DNA of 64,000 bases, taken from positions 186,001 through 250,000 of the forward strand of contig NZ_JAQQKW010000002.1 of NCBI RefSeq assembly GCF_028550395.1. The letters are read 5' to 3'. Positions 25,835 through 34,364 of this stretch are shown here, one piece after another (the stretch's first letter is position 1; each line of letters begins with the position of its first letter). Both the position numbers and the translations under genes were made by a program. The DNA comes from Asticcacaulis currens. Its GTDB lineage: Bacteria > Pseudomonadota > Alphaproteobacteria > Caulobacterales > Caulobacteraceae. The notes beneath the pieces were generated by a model that made no database searches, was not told the origin of the DNA, and saw only the letters and a list, made by a program, of their open reading frames with translations.

Positions 25835-27955
25835 CTACGATTCAGTACCCGCGGGCGTAATTGACGAAAGACCTGCGCCAGAACTGGGCCGTGCGACATG
25901 GGGCGTGACAAACTGACCCGCGCAGATATCGAATACCTTGTCGGCATTTCGAATAGTTTCGGGCCGATGAGCAATAATGATCCGCGTCACCTTGAGTTGC
26001 TTCAGGCTGGCGTTGATACGCGCCTCATTCTGAACATCGAGATGCGAAGTTGCCTCATCAAGAAACAGAATTTTGGGATGCCGATAGAGGGCCCGGGCGA
26101 TCAGCAATCTTTGTTTCTGGCCACCTGAAAGCGCGCCGCCCATATCGCCGACGAAAGACTCAAGCTTCATGGGCATAGCCATGATCTCATCCTTTAGACC
26201 AGCCATTTCAAGGGCTGTCCAAACACGGTCTATATCGATGCGCTCGTCAAAGAAGGCCACGTTCTCAGCAATCGACCCGGACAAGAGCTCATCGTCCTGC
26301 ATCACCACCCCGAAGGCCCTTCGCAAGGTCTTGGGGCTCCAGGCAGCCAACGGGCGCCCATCGATCCGAACCTCACCGCCTGTCGACGGATAAAGACCCG
26401 CGATCACCTTAAGCAGGCTCGATTTGCCTGCGCCCGACGGCCCCACAATGGCAATCATCTCTCCCGCCCTGATTTTCAGGTTGAGGTGACGAAAGACATA
26501 CGGATCATGCGGCCCGTAACGAAAGCTGAGATTCTCCAGTTCAATCTCACCCCGGAACTCGACATCCTGTGTGTCGAGGACGTCGATACTCTCCTCTTTT
26601 GGCGTTAGGACGATGTCGGCCAAGCGATACGAATAGATGTCATTGAGCTTCCAGTTGATGAGCTGTTCGACATTACTGGTGATGGCGCTTGTGAACTGGC
26701 CCTTGTAGGCCATGAAGGCGAAGAGAACCCCTACTGTCATGTCATTGGCAATTATGGCGCGTGCGCCCAAGAAAACAACGAGTGTCGTGGCGACTGTATC
26801 GACCGCCTGGTGAATACCCCCAATCACGAGCGTGAATCGCGCACTCACGAGGGTCTTCGTGACGACACTGGCATAGCGATTTGACCATTGGGTTTCCTGC
26901 TCGCCCTCGGCCGACATGACCTTGATCGTTTGAATCGCTTTGATGGTTTCGATTCGCTTTCCGTTCTCCGAAATGCGCGCCGTCAGGTTTTCCGCCTGAA
27001 GGCGCAAGGAGGTCGAAAGCGAGAGTAGCCTGACGGCGATGTAGATCAATGTCGCAGCCACGACACACAGACCGAGCGGCCAGGCAAACACGAACATCAT
27101 GATCAGTGTGGCAAGTGCGAGCGCGCCGTCGATCAATGAGCTGATCAGGGCACCCGACACTTGGTCCCGAATGGGGTTGATCGCGTCGAAGCGCGACATG
27201 GTATCGGCCAGGCGTCGCCGCTGAAACCAGCCGAGCGGGAGCCGGACGAGGTGCCTGAACAGGCGCAGGCTCATATCCCAACTGAGAACGGCGGCGATCT
27301 GTTGCATGGCGAAGCTGCGGAGCAGTCCCGCCCCGGCGTTGAATAAACCAAACAGACCGAAACCTATGGCCAGGGTAATCAGGAGTTGCTGGTCTCCCTT
27401 GAGCGCCGCCTGGTCGATGGCGAGTTGCATGTAAAATGGCGCCGCTACCATATAGGCCTGCAAGACGAGAGACAGAAGGAGGACCTGAGCTAAGCCGCTG
27501 TAAAGATCGGGCGTCAGGCGTATCCATGACCAGACGCTCAATGGACTTTTCTCGCTTCTTTTCCTGAAGCTGGGAGACGCTGAAAGCTCCAGCGCAACGC
27601 CGGTAAAGCGCTTACCGACATCGCCCAGACGCAAACGCGTGCGTCCTCGGGCCGGATCGAATATGACAGCATGCTTGCCAGCCGCTGTCTCCAACACCAC
27701 AAAATGGTTCAGCCCCCAGTGCAGAATGGCCGGCAATTTAAGGGCGGTCAGTTCGTCCACTTCACACTTCACGCCCCTAGCATGCATATCCAACGCGGTC
27801 GCGATTTCTGAAAGCTGCCGAAGTGTCAGACCGCGGCTTGAGACAGGAAAGCGCCGGCGGAGCTCAGCCATATCATGGTGCGCACCGAGGCGTGCGGAAG
27901 CCTGCGCGAGACAGCACAATCCACATTCCGTCGCCTCCGTTTGCATGACATCCAT
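25835..27955 (-). CDS. C39-peptidase ABC exporter for double-glycine peptides
   Basis: A 706-residue transporter that cuts double-glycine leaders and exports the mature peptide. The N-terminal C39 peptidase has C11 in TEATECGLCCLA, the His in LNHFVV and the Asp in FDPARG, so it looks active. Six membrane helices lie at about 150-440. The ATPase has GPSGAGKSSLL (Walker A), LSGGQKQRLLIARAL (signature), ILFLDEATSHLD (Walker B) and IIIAHR (switch). I choose the ATG at 27955, preceded by GGAAGGGGGAG. A longer in-frame start at 28033 would overlap the upstream gene and add a basic tail. It pairs with the HlyD protein of the same operon. Confidence 0.92.
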   Translation of the reverse strand: MDVMQTEATECGLCCLAQASARLGAHHDMAELRRRFPVSSRGLTLRQLSEIATALDMHARGVKCEVDELTALKLPAILHWGLNHFVVLETAAGKHAVIFDPARGRTRLRLGDVGKRFTGVALELSASPSFRKRSEKSPLSVWSWIRLTPDLYSGLAQVLLLSLVLQAYMVAAPFYMQLAIDQAALKGDQQLLITLAIGFGLFGLFNAGAGLLRSFAMQQIAAVLSWDMSLRLFRHLVRLPLGWFQRRRLADTMSRFDAINPIRDQVSGALISSLIDGALALATLIMMFVFAWPLGLCVVAATLIYIAVRLLSLSTSLRLQAENLTARISENGKRIETIKAIQTIKVMSAEGEQETQWSNRYASVVTKTLVSARFTLVIGGIHQAVDTVATTLVVFLGARAIIANDMTVGVLFAFMAYKGQFTSAITSNVEQLINWKLNDIYSYRLADIVLTPKEESIDVLDTQDVEFRGEIELENLSFRYGPHDPYVFRHLNLKIRAGEMIAIVGPSGAGKSSLLKVIAGLYPSTGGEVRIDGRPLAAWSPKTLRRAFGVVMQDDELLSGSIAENVAFFDERIDIDRVWTALEMAGLKDEIMAMPMKLESFVGDMGGALSGGQKQRLLIARALYRHPKILFLDEATSHLDVQNEARINASLKQLKVTRIIIAHRPETIRNADKVFDICAGQFVTPHVARPSSGAGLSSITPAGTES

Positions 27956-27992
27956 CGCTCCCCCTTCCGATCGAACCCGAAGAAATGATTGC

Positions 27993-28907
27993 TTAAGGCG
28001 TGAGCGTCGTGTCGAGCGGCGTGGTCTCGACAAAGTGCTTATTCTTCTTCAGGTAAGCGAACGACTCGCCATCGAAGCCATAGTCGAACTGGTGCAAGTG
28101 CCTGAACCCGATGATGGCGTCGAATTCGGCAGGCAATCTGGCCTGCTCATCGAGCACACTCACATAGGTCTCCTTGAAAGCCGCGGCACCGTACGACACG
28201 TCTTTCACCCTGATCACCTTGCGGGTATAGGCGTTGCCAAAAGTATCCTTCGAGGTGAAGGTCTTAAAGTTTGGGTATGCCTCCAAAAGTTTCAGTCTCG
28301 ACGCGGCCTGCTGCGATATCTGCAGCTCCGGTTTCGAACCCGTGTCGATCAGGGCGTTGAGCCAGCCCTGCCCTACCCTGACCGGGATAACAATTCGCCG
28401 AGAGGCGGCTGGTGACTCCTTGATGAATTTCGCCGCGATCTTCGTGTAGTCAGGCCCAGGCTCAGCTGCGCCGTTCAAAACGATCGCCTGTGCCTCAAAA
28501 CTCAATGTGCACTTCGACGCGGTTAGGAGTGCGGCTGAAATGGCCCCGGCCGCGATCGCGTCCCTCAAACCAACCATGTCCACCTGCTTTATAGGCAGAC
28601 CGCCGTCGAAGTTCACGTTTGTGCATCGAAAGACGTTGACCGATTGTGACGCTCCGGTAATTCCCTTCAGCTGAATTTGCCGCACCTCGGGCAGCTTATA
28701 GAGCGCCGCGAGGTCTTCCTTGATGCCCATAAAGCTGGCTCCTGTATCAAGGACGAAGGGCACCTCTGGGTTTTCGCCGATCGATAGTTTGACGATCAGT
28801 CGACCGCTGGCGACCGCGAAGGGAATTGTGAAGGTGTTTGCACCCCAAGATGGGGGCGCGGCCAAACTTGCCACACCGCCCAAGACAATTACGCGTCTAT
28901 TTAACAT
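27993..28907 (-). CDS. Exported retropepsin-like aspartic protease with two DTG motifs
   Basis: A 304-residue protein with an N-terminal signal ending PPSWGA. Two retropepsin-like halves are visible: FVLDTGASF (D54) and ALIDTGSK (D188). They give a pepsin-like single-chain arrangement, whereas many bacterial family members have one motif and dimerise. It begins 1 bp after the membrane-protein stop and precedes the C39 exporter. In this setting it may process the exported peptide after transport or protect the producer. No substrate is known. It lacks a C-terminal anchor. Confidence 0.8.
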   Translation of the reverse strand: MLNRRVIVLGGVASLAAPPSWGANTFTIPFAVASGRLIVKLSIGENPEVPFVLDTGASFMGIKEDLAALYKLPEVRQIQLKGITGASQSVNVFRCTNVNFDGGLPIKQVDMVGLRDAIAAGAISAALLTASKCTLSFEAQAIVLNGAAEPGPDYTKIAAKFIKESPAASRRIVIPVRVGQGWLNALIDTGSKPELQISQQAASRLKLLEAYPNFKTFTSKDTFGNAYTRKVIRVKDVSYGAAAFKETYVSVLDEQARLPAEFDAIIGFRHLHQFDYGFDGESFAYLKKNKHFVETTPLDTTLTP

Positions 28908-28908
28908 G

Positions 28909-29430
28909 TCATGACCTCCATCTACTATGTTCCGCGGTCAGGCGGGGCGTTCTGATCTTCGCGACGAGAACGGCAAGCGTGCAGGCGACGGCAACGGCAA
29001 CACCCGGCATCTGGCCCAGATAGGAGGTCGCAAGGCTGATCGCGAAATGAACCCCGATTGCATACAACAGGCGCACCGGGCCACCGCGAAAAGCCGCGAT
29101 AATGGCGGACGTGCTGAAATGAGTTAGCGCAATGATCGCCAGTTTTTCACCATTCAGCGACCCCTCCCTCTCGAAATAAATAGCAAAAAGGAGGGTCGAT
29201 GGAAGGGAGAGCAGGAAAGCACCCCATAGTGACTTTCGATCAATCAGTCCGGATACCACGAACTTACATAAGGGAGATGTGACCGGGTTGAGACTCACCG
29301 TGGCCAGCACGCTTAGGAACGGCAGAGTCGGGGCGGCCGCCGATAGAGCGATCGCAAGGCCAAAATTGAGGACATGGTTCAGTAGGGCCGCCAGAATGCC
29401 GGCCCAAAAAGCTCTGATGCTGCTAATCAT
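28909..29430 (-). CDS. Small polytopic membrane protein of the export operon, function unknown
   Basis: A 173-residue hydrophobic protein with about five membrane segments (near 8-30, 35-55, 65-85, 98-112 and 125-160). I do not recognise a family. Its position directly after the double-glycine peptide gene and 1 bp before the protease is where bacteriocin clusters often place immunity or accessory membrane proteins, so an immunity role is a reasonable guess only. The gene starts 24 bp after the peptide gene stop and is co-directional with it. Confidence 0.65.
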   Translation of the reverse strand: MISSIRAFWAGILAALLNHVLNFGLAIALSAAAPTLPFLSVLATVSLNPVTSPLCKFVVSGLIDRKSLWGAFLLSLPSTLLFAIYFEREGSLNGEKLAIIALTHFSTSAIIAAFRGGPVRLLYAIGVHFAISLATSYLGQMPGVAVAVACTLAVLVAKIRTPRLTAEHSRWRS

Positions 29431-29454
29431 GGACCGCCCCGCGTCTCTTTAAGA

Positions 29455-29790
29455 TTAATCGTCACCCGGGCGATTATCATCGCCCTGAATCGCGTCGATT
29501 ATACCGGACTCCAAACCAATATTCTCGATGAAGTCTTCATGACTATTGTTCTCGCTTCGACCAGGATCGAAGTATCCTTCATCGACCGCCTCCTGATACA
29601 GGGTGTTGTAGGCGTCGGTCATGTCACGATCGCCGTCACCATCGGTGTCCTTGTAACCTTTGTTTTCCCACAGCCGATCCCACGCATCCATCAAATCCCG
29701 GATCGGATTGCCCGGAGGCAGTTCGAACGGGTCACGGGTATCATATCCGCCAGCCACCAATTCCATTTCCATCGCACTCAACGCTCTCAT
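29455..29790 (-). CDS. Double-glycine leader peptide precursor with EF-hand-like loop
   Basis: A 111-residue acidic protein, the likely cargo of the exporter. The first 15 residues, MRALSAMEMELVAGG, have the amphipathic Leu/Met pattern and GG end of a C39 leader; cutting there leaves a 96-residue product without cysteine. Residues 48-59 (DTDGDGDRDMTD) fit an EF-hand or dockerin calcium loop (acidic at positions 1, 3, 5, 9 and 12; Gly at 6). It is longer than most class II microcins and has no glycine zipper. It lies between HlyD and the membrane protein. It could be a bacteriocin, a signal or a calcium-triggered effector. Confidence 0.75.
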   Translation of the reverse strand: MRALSAMEMELVAGGYDTRDPFELPPGNPIRDLMDAWDRLWENKGYKDTDGDGDRDMTDAYNTLYQEAVDEGYFDPGRSENNSHEDFIENIGLESGIIDAIQGDDNRPGDD

Positions 29791-29821
29791 ACGATATCTC
29801 CTTAGTGGAAGTTGCCTCCTA

Positions 29822-31078
29822 TTAGCCCGCCGCCCGTTTTTGGGCGGCGATAAGAGGATCTAGCAGCCAGTCGAGCAAGGAGCGCTCGTCCAGAACCAGA
29901 TCAGCGGTCAGACGCATGCCCGGCATCAGCGGCCAGGATCGTCCGTAAGCGGTGAGGTCGTTGCGATCGAGCGCCACGACAATTTTGTACATCTGCTCAT
30001 CCGTCTCTATCGGTACAGGCAGATCGGCGGGCATAACCGGCGCTGTCGACACCTCGACCACCTTCCCCTCGCCAACGCCAAAGGTCTGGTAAGGAAAAGC
30101 ATCAAACATCACACGAACCCGGTCACCTTTCCGAACAAATCCCACCGCACGCGATGGCGCCCAGAGCTGAACCACTTGCGACCGTCGCGCTGTTTCCGGG
30201 ACAATCATCGCCAGTGACTGACCCGAATTGACAATATCACCCGCGCGGGCCTGAACACTCGTCATCCTGCCGCTCTGAGCCGCAACGATATGTCCGCCTT
30301 GGCCGGAAGCTTCGGTCAGTCGCTTTTCTTCCATCTGCGCGCGCGACAGGGCCAGGTCGGCCTCAGAAGACGCTATCTGCGCCCGCAAGCCCCTGATCTG
30401 GCGCTCGATCTGTTGAATCTGGTTCTGAGTTTGCTGGATGGACTGTTCTGACTGCACCAGACTTTGGCGTGCGAGGAGTAATGCGTCCTCTCGTTGGCGC
30501 AACTGAACGGCTGAGACGAAACGCTGTTCAAAGAGTTCCCGTGACGACTTCACGGTGCTTTCCAGCAATATGACGCGATCGGCCTGAATAGCCTTCTGTT
30601 TTTGAAAAGCCGCGACATCCGCTTCCAGCCCATCGCGTCGGACCAGTAGAGCGCCCGCATCTTCGGCCAGTTGGGCTTTCCGCAGACGAACTTGCGTTTG
30701 GGTCGCACGATTCTGCGCGTCTGTGGTGGCATTGATCCGCTCGGACAGTTTGGCGCCGTCCTCCAGAGTGACGTCGTATGAAATCGAAAAAAGCGCCTCA
30801 CCCTTGCGAACCGCTTGACCACTTTTGACAAAAACCTCTTTGACCAAACCCGACCGCATAGGCGAGACGCGGACAACCCCGTCATCGGGAACGACCGACC
30901 CGAGAACCGTTTCCTTCTTCGTATAGTTGGCCAGGCAAATAAAGGTCGCAGCGCTTGCAAAAACCGCGATGAAGAATCCGACCAGAATCCAACTCGTGAG
31001 ACCGAAATAGCTTGCAGGGCTCCCCCAGCGTTGTCGCGCATGGTCGACGGCTTCAGATCGCAAAAGCTCGCTGCTCAT
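29822..31078 (-). CDS. HlyD-family membrane-fusion protein of the export operon
   Basis: A 418-residue periplasmic adaptor bridging the C39 ABC exporter and an outer-membrane channel (TolC-like, not in this window). One N-terminal helix (about 25-48) anchors it. A biotinyl-lipoyl-like motif (DGVVRVSPMRSGLVKEVFVK), a long coiled coil (about 95-250) and the returning half-motif (GHIVAAQSGRMTSVQARAG) follow, then a beta-barrel domain. I choose the ATG at 31078, four codons inside the longest reading, since GGTGGGGG lies just before it. It is the first gene of the seven-gene minus-strand unit. Confidence 0.9.
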   Translation of the reverse strand: MSSELLRSEAVDHARQRWGSPASYFGLTSWILVGFFIAVFASAATFICLANYTKKETVLGSVVPDDGVVRVSPMRSGLVKEVFVKSGQAVRKGEALFSISYDVTLEDGAKLSERINATTDAQNRATQTQVRLRKAQLAEDAGALLVRRDGLEADVAAFQKQKAIQADRVILLESTVKSSRELFEQRFVSAVQLRQREDALLLARQSLVQSEQSIQQTQNQIQQIERQIRGLRAQIASSEADLALSRAQMEEKRLTEASGQGGHIVAAQSGRMTSVQARAGDIVNSGQSLAMIVPETARRSQVVQLWAPSRAVGFVRKGDRVRVMFDAFPYQTFGVGEGKVVEVSTAPVMPADLPVPIETDEQMYKIVVALDRNDLTAYGRSWPLMPGMRLTADLVLDERSLLDWLLDPLIAAQKRAAG

Positions 31079-31418
31079 GGCGCCCCCCACCTTTCAAGCG
31101 TTAACCGCACGTTAGCATACACAATCATGACGAAATCAACTTAAATTTTCGCGTCCGTGATAACGAGGCTGTGAGGTGCGCCAATGCTAGGTCCTGTTGA
31201 TAAATGGAATAGGCAGCTGGCCCGCCTTGAGCTGAAGTTACGTCTTAAAGCAGGTCAACTGGGTTCGCCTCACGCAACCACCCATCAGAGTAATCACATT
31301 CTGCCAAGGTAATTGCCCACCTCCCTGGCAGACTGGCTATGCGAGCATGAAGTTTCCGTCGACGAGTCTTCGGATGGCGGCATAAGGGGTTTCGCCGCTC
31401 AGGCGGGCGGTCCCTGTG

Positions 31419-31683
31419 TGGAGCCGGAACCACTTTAAGCACCCAACTATTTGAATTTGCTCCATTTTCTTGTTGTAACAATTCGATCAGCCCCCAAAAT
31501 GGACCCCCAAAATTTTCGCGAAAAGGGGGAAGCCCAGGGAATCGAACCCGCGCCAACCGACTGAATTATTGCAATATTTTCATTCAATTACCCAAACGGA
31601 TAAACGGTACCATCTTAGCGGGAACATACGGTGAAAATGGGCTTTGATAGCGCCAAATTCGCTCACATTCGCGTTACATTGTC
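31419..31683 (+). repeat. Direct repeat, right copy (island edge, tRNA T-arm-like)
   Basis: Partner of 22850-23115, in the same orientation. This copy keeps GGGAATCGAACCCGCGCC, whose complement has a perfect tRNA-like GGTTCGATTCCC core, so it is the better preserved one. Just to its left (about 31330-31440, minus strand) a short reading, LKWFRLHTGTARLSGETPY, could be the tail of a lost recombinase or transposase, but this is weak. The remainder of 31079-31777 holds no gene I trust and must include the operon promoter. Confidence 0.65.
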
Positions 31684-31777
31684 TGCCCGTCACAGATCGC
31701 GGCGCTTTAACTAAGGTAGAATGAAACCGAGCGATCACAGAACTTTCAGGGTGGTCAAGTGCTTTAATCGCCTCAAG

Positions 31778-32842
31778 CTATCCTTCCAGCTCCAACAGTC
31801 TAAATTTTCGCTCCAGGCCCCAGGCATACCCCCAAGCTTGACCACTTCGCCGCACTACTCGGTGGCAAGGAATAGCAACAGCCATCGGATTCGAAGCGCA
31901 GGCGGCGGCGACCGCCAAAACTGATTTTCTGCCTCCGACCCGTTGCGCCAGTTCTGAGTAAGAAATCGTCTCTCCGACCGCGATTTCCCGAAGTGCCCGC
32001 CAGACACGCTTCTGAAACGCCGATCCTCGCAAATCCAAAGGGAGTTCCGCACCTTGTCTGGGATTTTCGACCATACCGACGACGGTGGCCACCATCGCAT
32101 CGTAGTGCGGGTCAGCACCGATTAGGTCAGCGAAAGGAAATCTGTCTTGCAGGTTGCCAAGCAGAGTTTCAGGATCGTCGCCCAGAAGAATGGCGACCAC
32201 CCCCTTGTCGCTGGATGCCACGAGGATGTGTCCGAGCGACGATAAGCCTATGGCAAACCTAAGCACCTCGCCGATACCGCCTTTCCGGTAGCGATCGGGC
32301 TTCATACCCAATATCTTCAGAGAGGCCTCATAGAAGCGGCCGCTTGACCCAAAGCCAGCATCATAAAGCGTGGCGGTCACGGTCTGCTCCCTCGACAGGT
32401 TACGGCGAACGCGCGCACCTCTCTGCTCCTGGCTATAGGCTCGCGGTGTCAGCCCCGTCGCCGCCTTGAACAGCCGGTGAAAATGGCTCGGGCTTATGCC
32501 GAGTGCTTGCGCCAGTTGGCCTGCCGTAAGAATTTGCTCGCTGCGATCCATTAGCCGGCAGGCGCGGGCCACAAGCCGCAGGTGTTCGGTTTCCAGTGTC
32601 TCGCCCTCGGCGCTGCAACGGCGGCAAGTTCGATAGCCTGCCGCCTCCGCCATCGCTGGGGTGTCGTAAAATCGCACGTTACTACGATTTGGCAGACGCG
32701 CGCCGCACGAGGGACGGCAGTAAACACCCGTCGTCGTAACGGCGCGCACAAAGACGCCATCGGCCTTTCGATCGCGGCTGCAGGTCTGGCACCAGCGTTG
32801 TTCAAACAGCGCTTTCGAAAAGCTGGAATGATCGTCAGGCAT
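31778..32842 (-). CDS. ada: Ada bifunctional DNA-alkylation repair protein and regulator
   Basis: At 354 residues it has the same layout as E. coli Ada. The N-terminal zinc domain takes methyl groups from phosphotriesters (GVYCRPSC and YRTCRRC give four Cys). An AraC-type HTH (about 85-170) binds DNA once the protein is methylated. The C-terminal O6-alkylguanine transferase has the catalytic PCHRVV. It lies 9 bp after the SnoaL-like gene on the same strand. In most bacteria methylated Ada activates its own operon; no alkB or aidB lies nearby. Confidence 0.95.
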   Translation of the reverse strand: MPDDHSSFSKALFEQRWCQTCSRDRKADGVFVRAVTTTGVYCRPSCGARLPNRSNVRFYDTPAMAEAAGYRTCRRCSAEGETLETEHLRLVARACRLMDRSEQILTAGQLAQALGISPSHFHRLFKAATGLTPRAYSQEQRGARVRRNLSREQTVTATLYDAGFGSSGRFYEASLKILGMKPDRYRKGGIGEVLRFAIGLSSLGHILVASSDKGVVAILLGDDPETLLGNLQDRFPFADLIGADPHYDAMVATVVGMVENPRQGAELPLDLRGSAFQKRVWRALREIAVGETISYSELAQRVGGRKSVLAVAAACASNPMAVAIPCHRVVRRSGQAWGYAWGLERKFRLLELEG

Positions 32843-32851
32843 CGCCCACCT

Positions 32852-33256
32852 CTATTGAGCTTCGCGTACGACGGCGCCAAAAGGGTTGTCGATCAGGTAG
32901 CGCCATTTGCCGTCCGGGCCGCGTCGGGCAATATCGGTCGCCGTCGCTGACATGTTGATCTCCGTGCCGTCGCGCGCTGTGCCGATGTAATCCCAGTCCA
33001 GAATGAGGAGGCAGGTGTCGCCGGCGACGAAACGATGGCGTTCAGTGATCCGCATTTGAAGGCCCAGGCTAAAATATTTGGCGAGTTCCGCGCCGATGGC
33101 GTCGCGGCCTTGCTGTGGTGTACCCGAAGGATCAACGATCAGGCCTTCTGGCTCATAGAAGCCCAGCATGGTATCGACGTCGAGGGAGTTGAGGTGCGCG
33201 AGTAGGTTGGGAACAATGTCCTCGGGCCGTTCGGCGAGAGTGAAAGTCTGGGTCAT
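32852..33256 (-). CDS. SnoaL/NTF2-like fold protein
   Basis: A 134-residue protein of the SnoaL-like, DUF4440-type NTF2 superfamily: a cone-shaped fold with helix-rich N-terminus (VPNLLAHLNSLDVDTMLGFY) and strands ending KWRYLIDNPFGAV. Such proteins range from small hydrolases or isomerases to ligand binders, so no reaction can be assigned. It sits between the SDR gene (113 bp away) and ada (9 bp away) on one strand. It is likely co-transcribed with ada. Confidence 0.75.
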   Translation of the reverse strand: MTQTFTLAERPEDIVPNLLAHLNSLDVDTMLGFYEPEGLIVDPSGTPQQGRDAIGAELAKYFSLGLQMRITERHRFVAGDTCLLILDWDYIGTARDGTEINMSATATDIARRGPDGKWRYLIDNPFGAVVREAQ

Positions 33257-33369
33257 AGGATGGCTCCAATATCAGGAGGGCAGCGACAGTGCCGCCCGGT
33301 CGACGGTTTGCCACACCCTCTCCCTCAAAAAACTCCGGAGTCTGCTTTTCGAATTCTAAGGACTGAAAA

Positions 33370-34338
33370 TCACAAGCTAACGCCGGTAAGGCGCTCGCTC
33401 AGCGTCCAAAGGCGCTCGGCATTCTCTGGATCGCAGGCGTAGTTCGCGACACCGAAGGTACGGTCGTCGGGCACGGCTGGGCGGGCGATATCGCAGTCTT
33501 CGCAGTACACGCCGCCCATCCCGTCGAGTTGCGTACTCAGGGCGCACCAGACGATTGCGCCGGCGCCAGTCTCGACCGTTTTGAACAGGCTCGGGTCTTC
33601 CATTGTAAACGATCCGTCGGCGTTGCGGGTCACACCTGAGGCCGCAAGGTCGTCATCGCTGAGATGGCGCGACAGATCGCTCGGAATGGCACCCGGATGC
33701 ACGGAGAATGCGCGAATATTGCGTGGCTTGCCGCGCCGATCCAGCCCCACAGCGAACAAGGCATTGGCGGTCTTCGATTGCCCATATGCCCCGTTTTCGT
33801 CGTAGGTCCGGTTCTCATAGTTCGGGTCTTCAAAATGCACATGGTCAAAGCGATGTCCGCGCGATGAGACGGACACGACCCGGGCGCCACCGGATGCAAC
33901 AAGAGCTGGCCATAGACGATGGGTGAGCTGAAAGTGGCCGAGATGGTTGGCGGAAAATTGCAATTCATTGCCACGGCCGTCCCGCTCAAGCGTAGGGACC
34001 ATCATGATACCGGCGCTGTTAATCAGGTAGTGCAGTGAACTTCCAGAAGACAGGAAGGCATCCGCAAACGCGTCGATGGAGGCCGGATCGGTCAATTCAA
34101 GTGGCAGGGTTTCGACATCAAGCCCCTTCAAGTTCGTGCTTGCTTTCTCTGGGGAGCGCACGGGCACAATGACGGTGGCCCCGGCCTGGCTAAGGACACG
34201 GGTCGCTTCAAGACCCAAGCCAGAATACCCGCCTGTGACGATCGCCACCTTACCTGTAAGGTCGTGCCCCCGGACCACTTCGGCTGCCGTCGTCTCGCGG
34301 CCGAACCCAGAGTTGATGGGTGATTGTGGTGTCGTCAT
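33370..34338 (-). CDS. Short-chain dehydrogenase/reductase (SDR)
   Basis: A 322-residue NAD(P)-dependent oxidoreductase. The nucleotide-binding TGGYSGLGLEA lies near 35-45, NSAGIM follows the central strand, and the catalytic Ser is in VSVSSRG. YGQSK holds the Tyr and Lys (about 184-188). The length and the YGQSKTANALFAVGL segment recall light-dependent-protochlorophyllide-like or retinol-dehydrogenase-like SDRs, but the substrate is unknown. It lies 26 bp after nuoF and upstream of the SnoaL-like gene on the same strand. Confidence 0.9.
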   Translation of the reverse strand: MTTPQSPINSGFGRETTAAEVVRGHDLTGKVAIVTGGYSGLGLEATRVLSQAGATVIVPVRSPEKASTNLKGLDVETLPLELTDPASIDAFADAFLSSGSSLHYLINSAGIMMVPTLERDGRGNELQFSANHLGHFQLTHRLWPALVASGGARVVSVSSRGHRFDHVHFEDPNYENRTYDENGAYGQSKTANALFAVGLDRRGKPRNIRAFSVHPGAIPSDLSRHLSDDDLAASGVTRNADGSFTMEDPSLFKTVETGAGAIVWCALSTQLDGMGGVYCEDCDIARPAVPDDRTFGVANYACDPENAERLWTLSERLTGVSL

Positions 34339-34364
34339 TGATCTGGCTCCGGATTATGTTTCGA

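Noticed and set aside
31330-31440. Short minus-strand reading LKWFRLHTGTARLSGETPY as a transposase/recombinase tail
   Set aside because: Too short to assign to a family; kept only as a note under the right repeat.
31245-31556. Possible 103-residue gene starting MARVRFPGLPPF, and its counterpart at 22743-22988
   Set aside because: Both are chance readings through the tRNA-like direct repeats; the N-terminus derives from the T-arm-like sequence.
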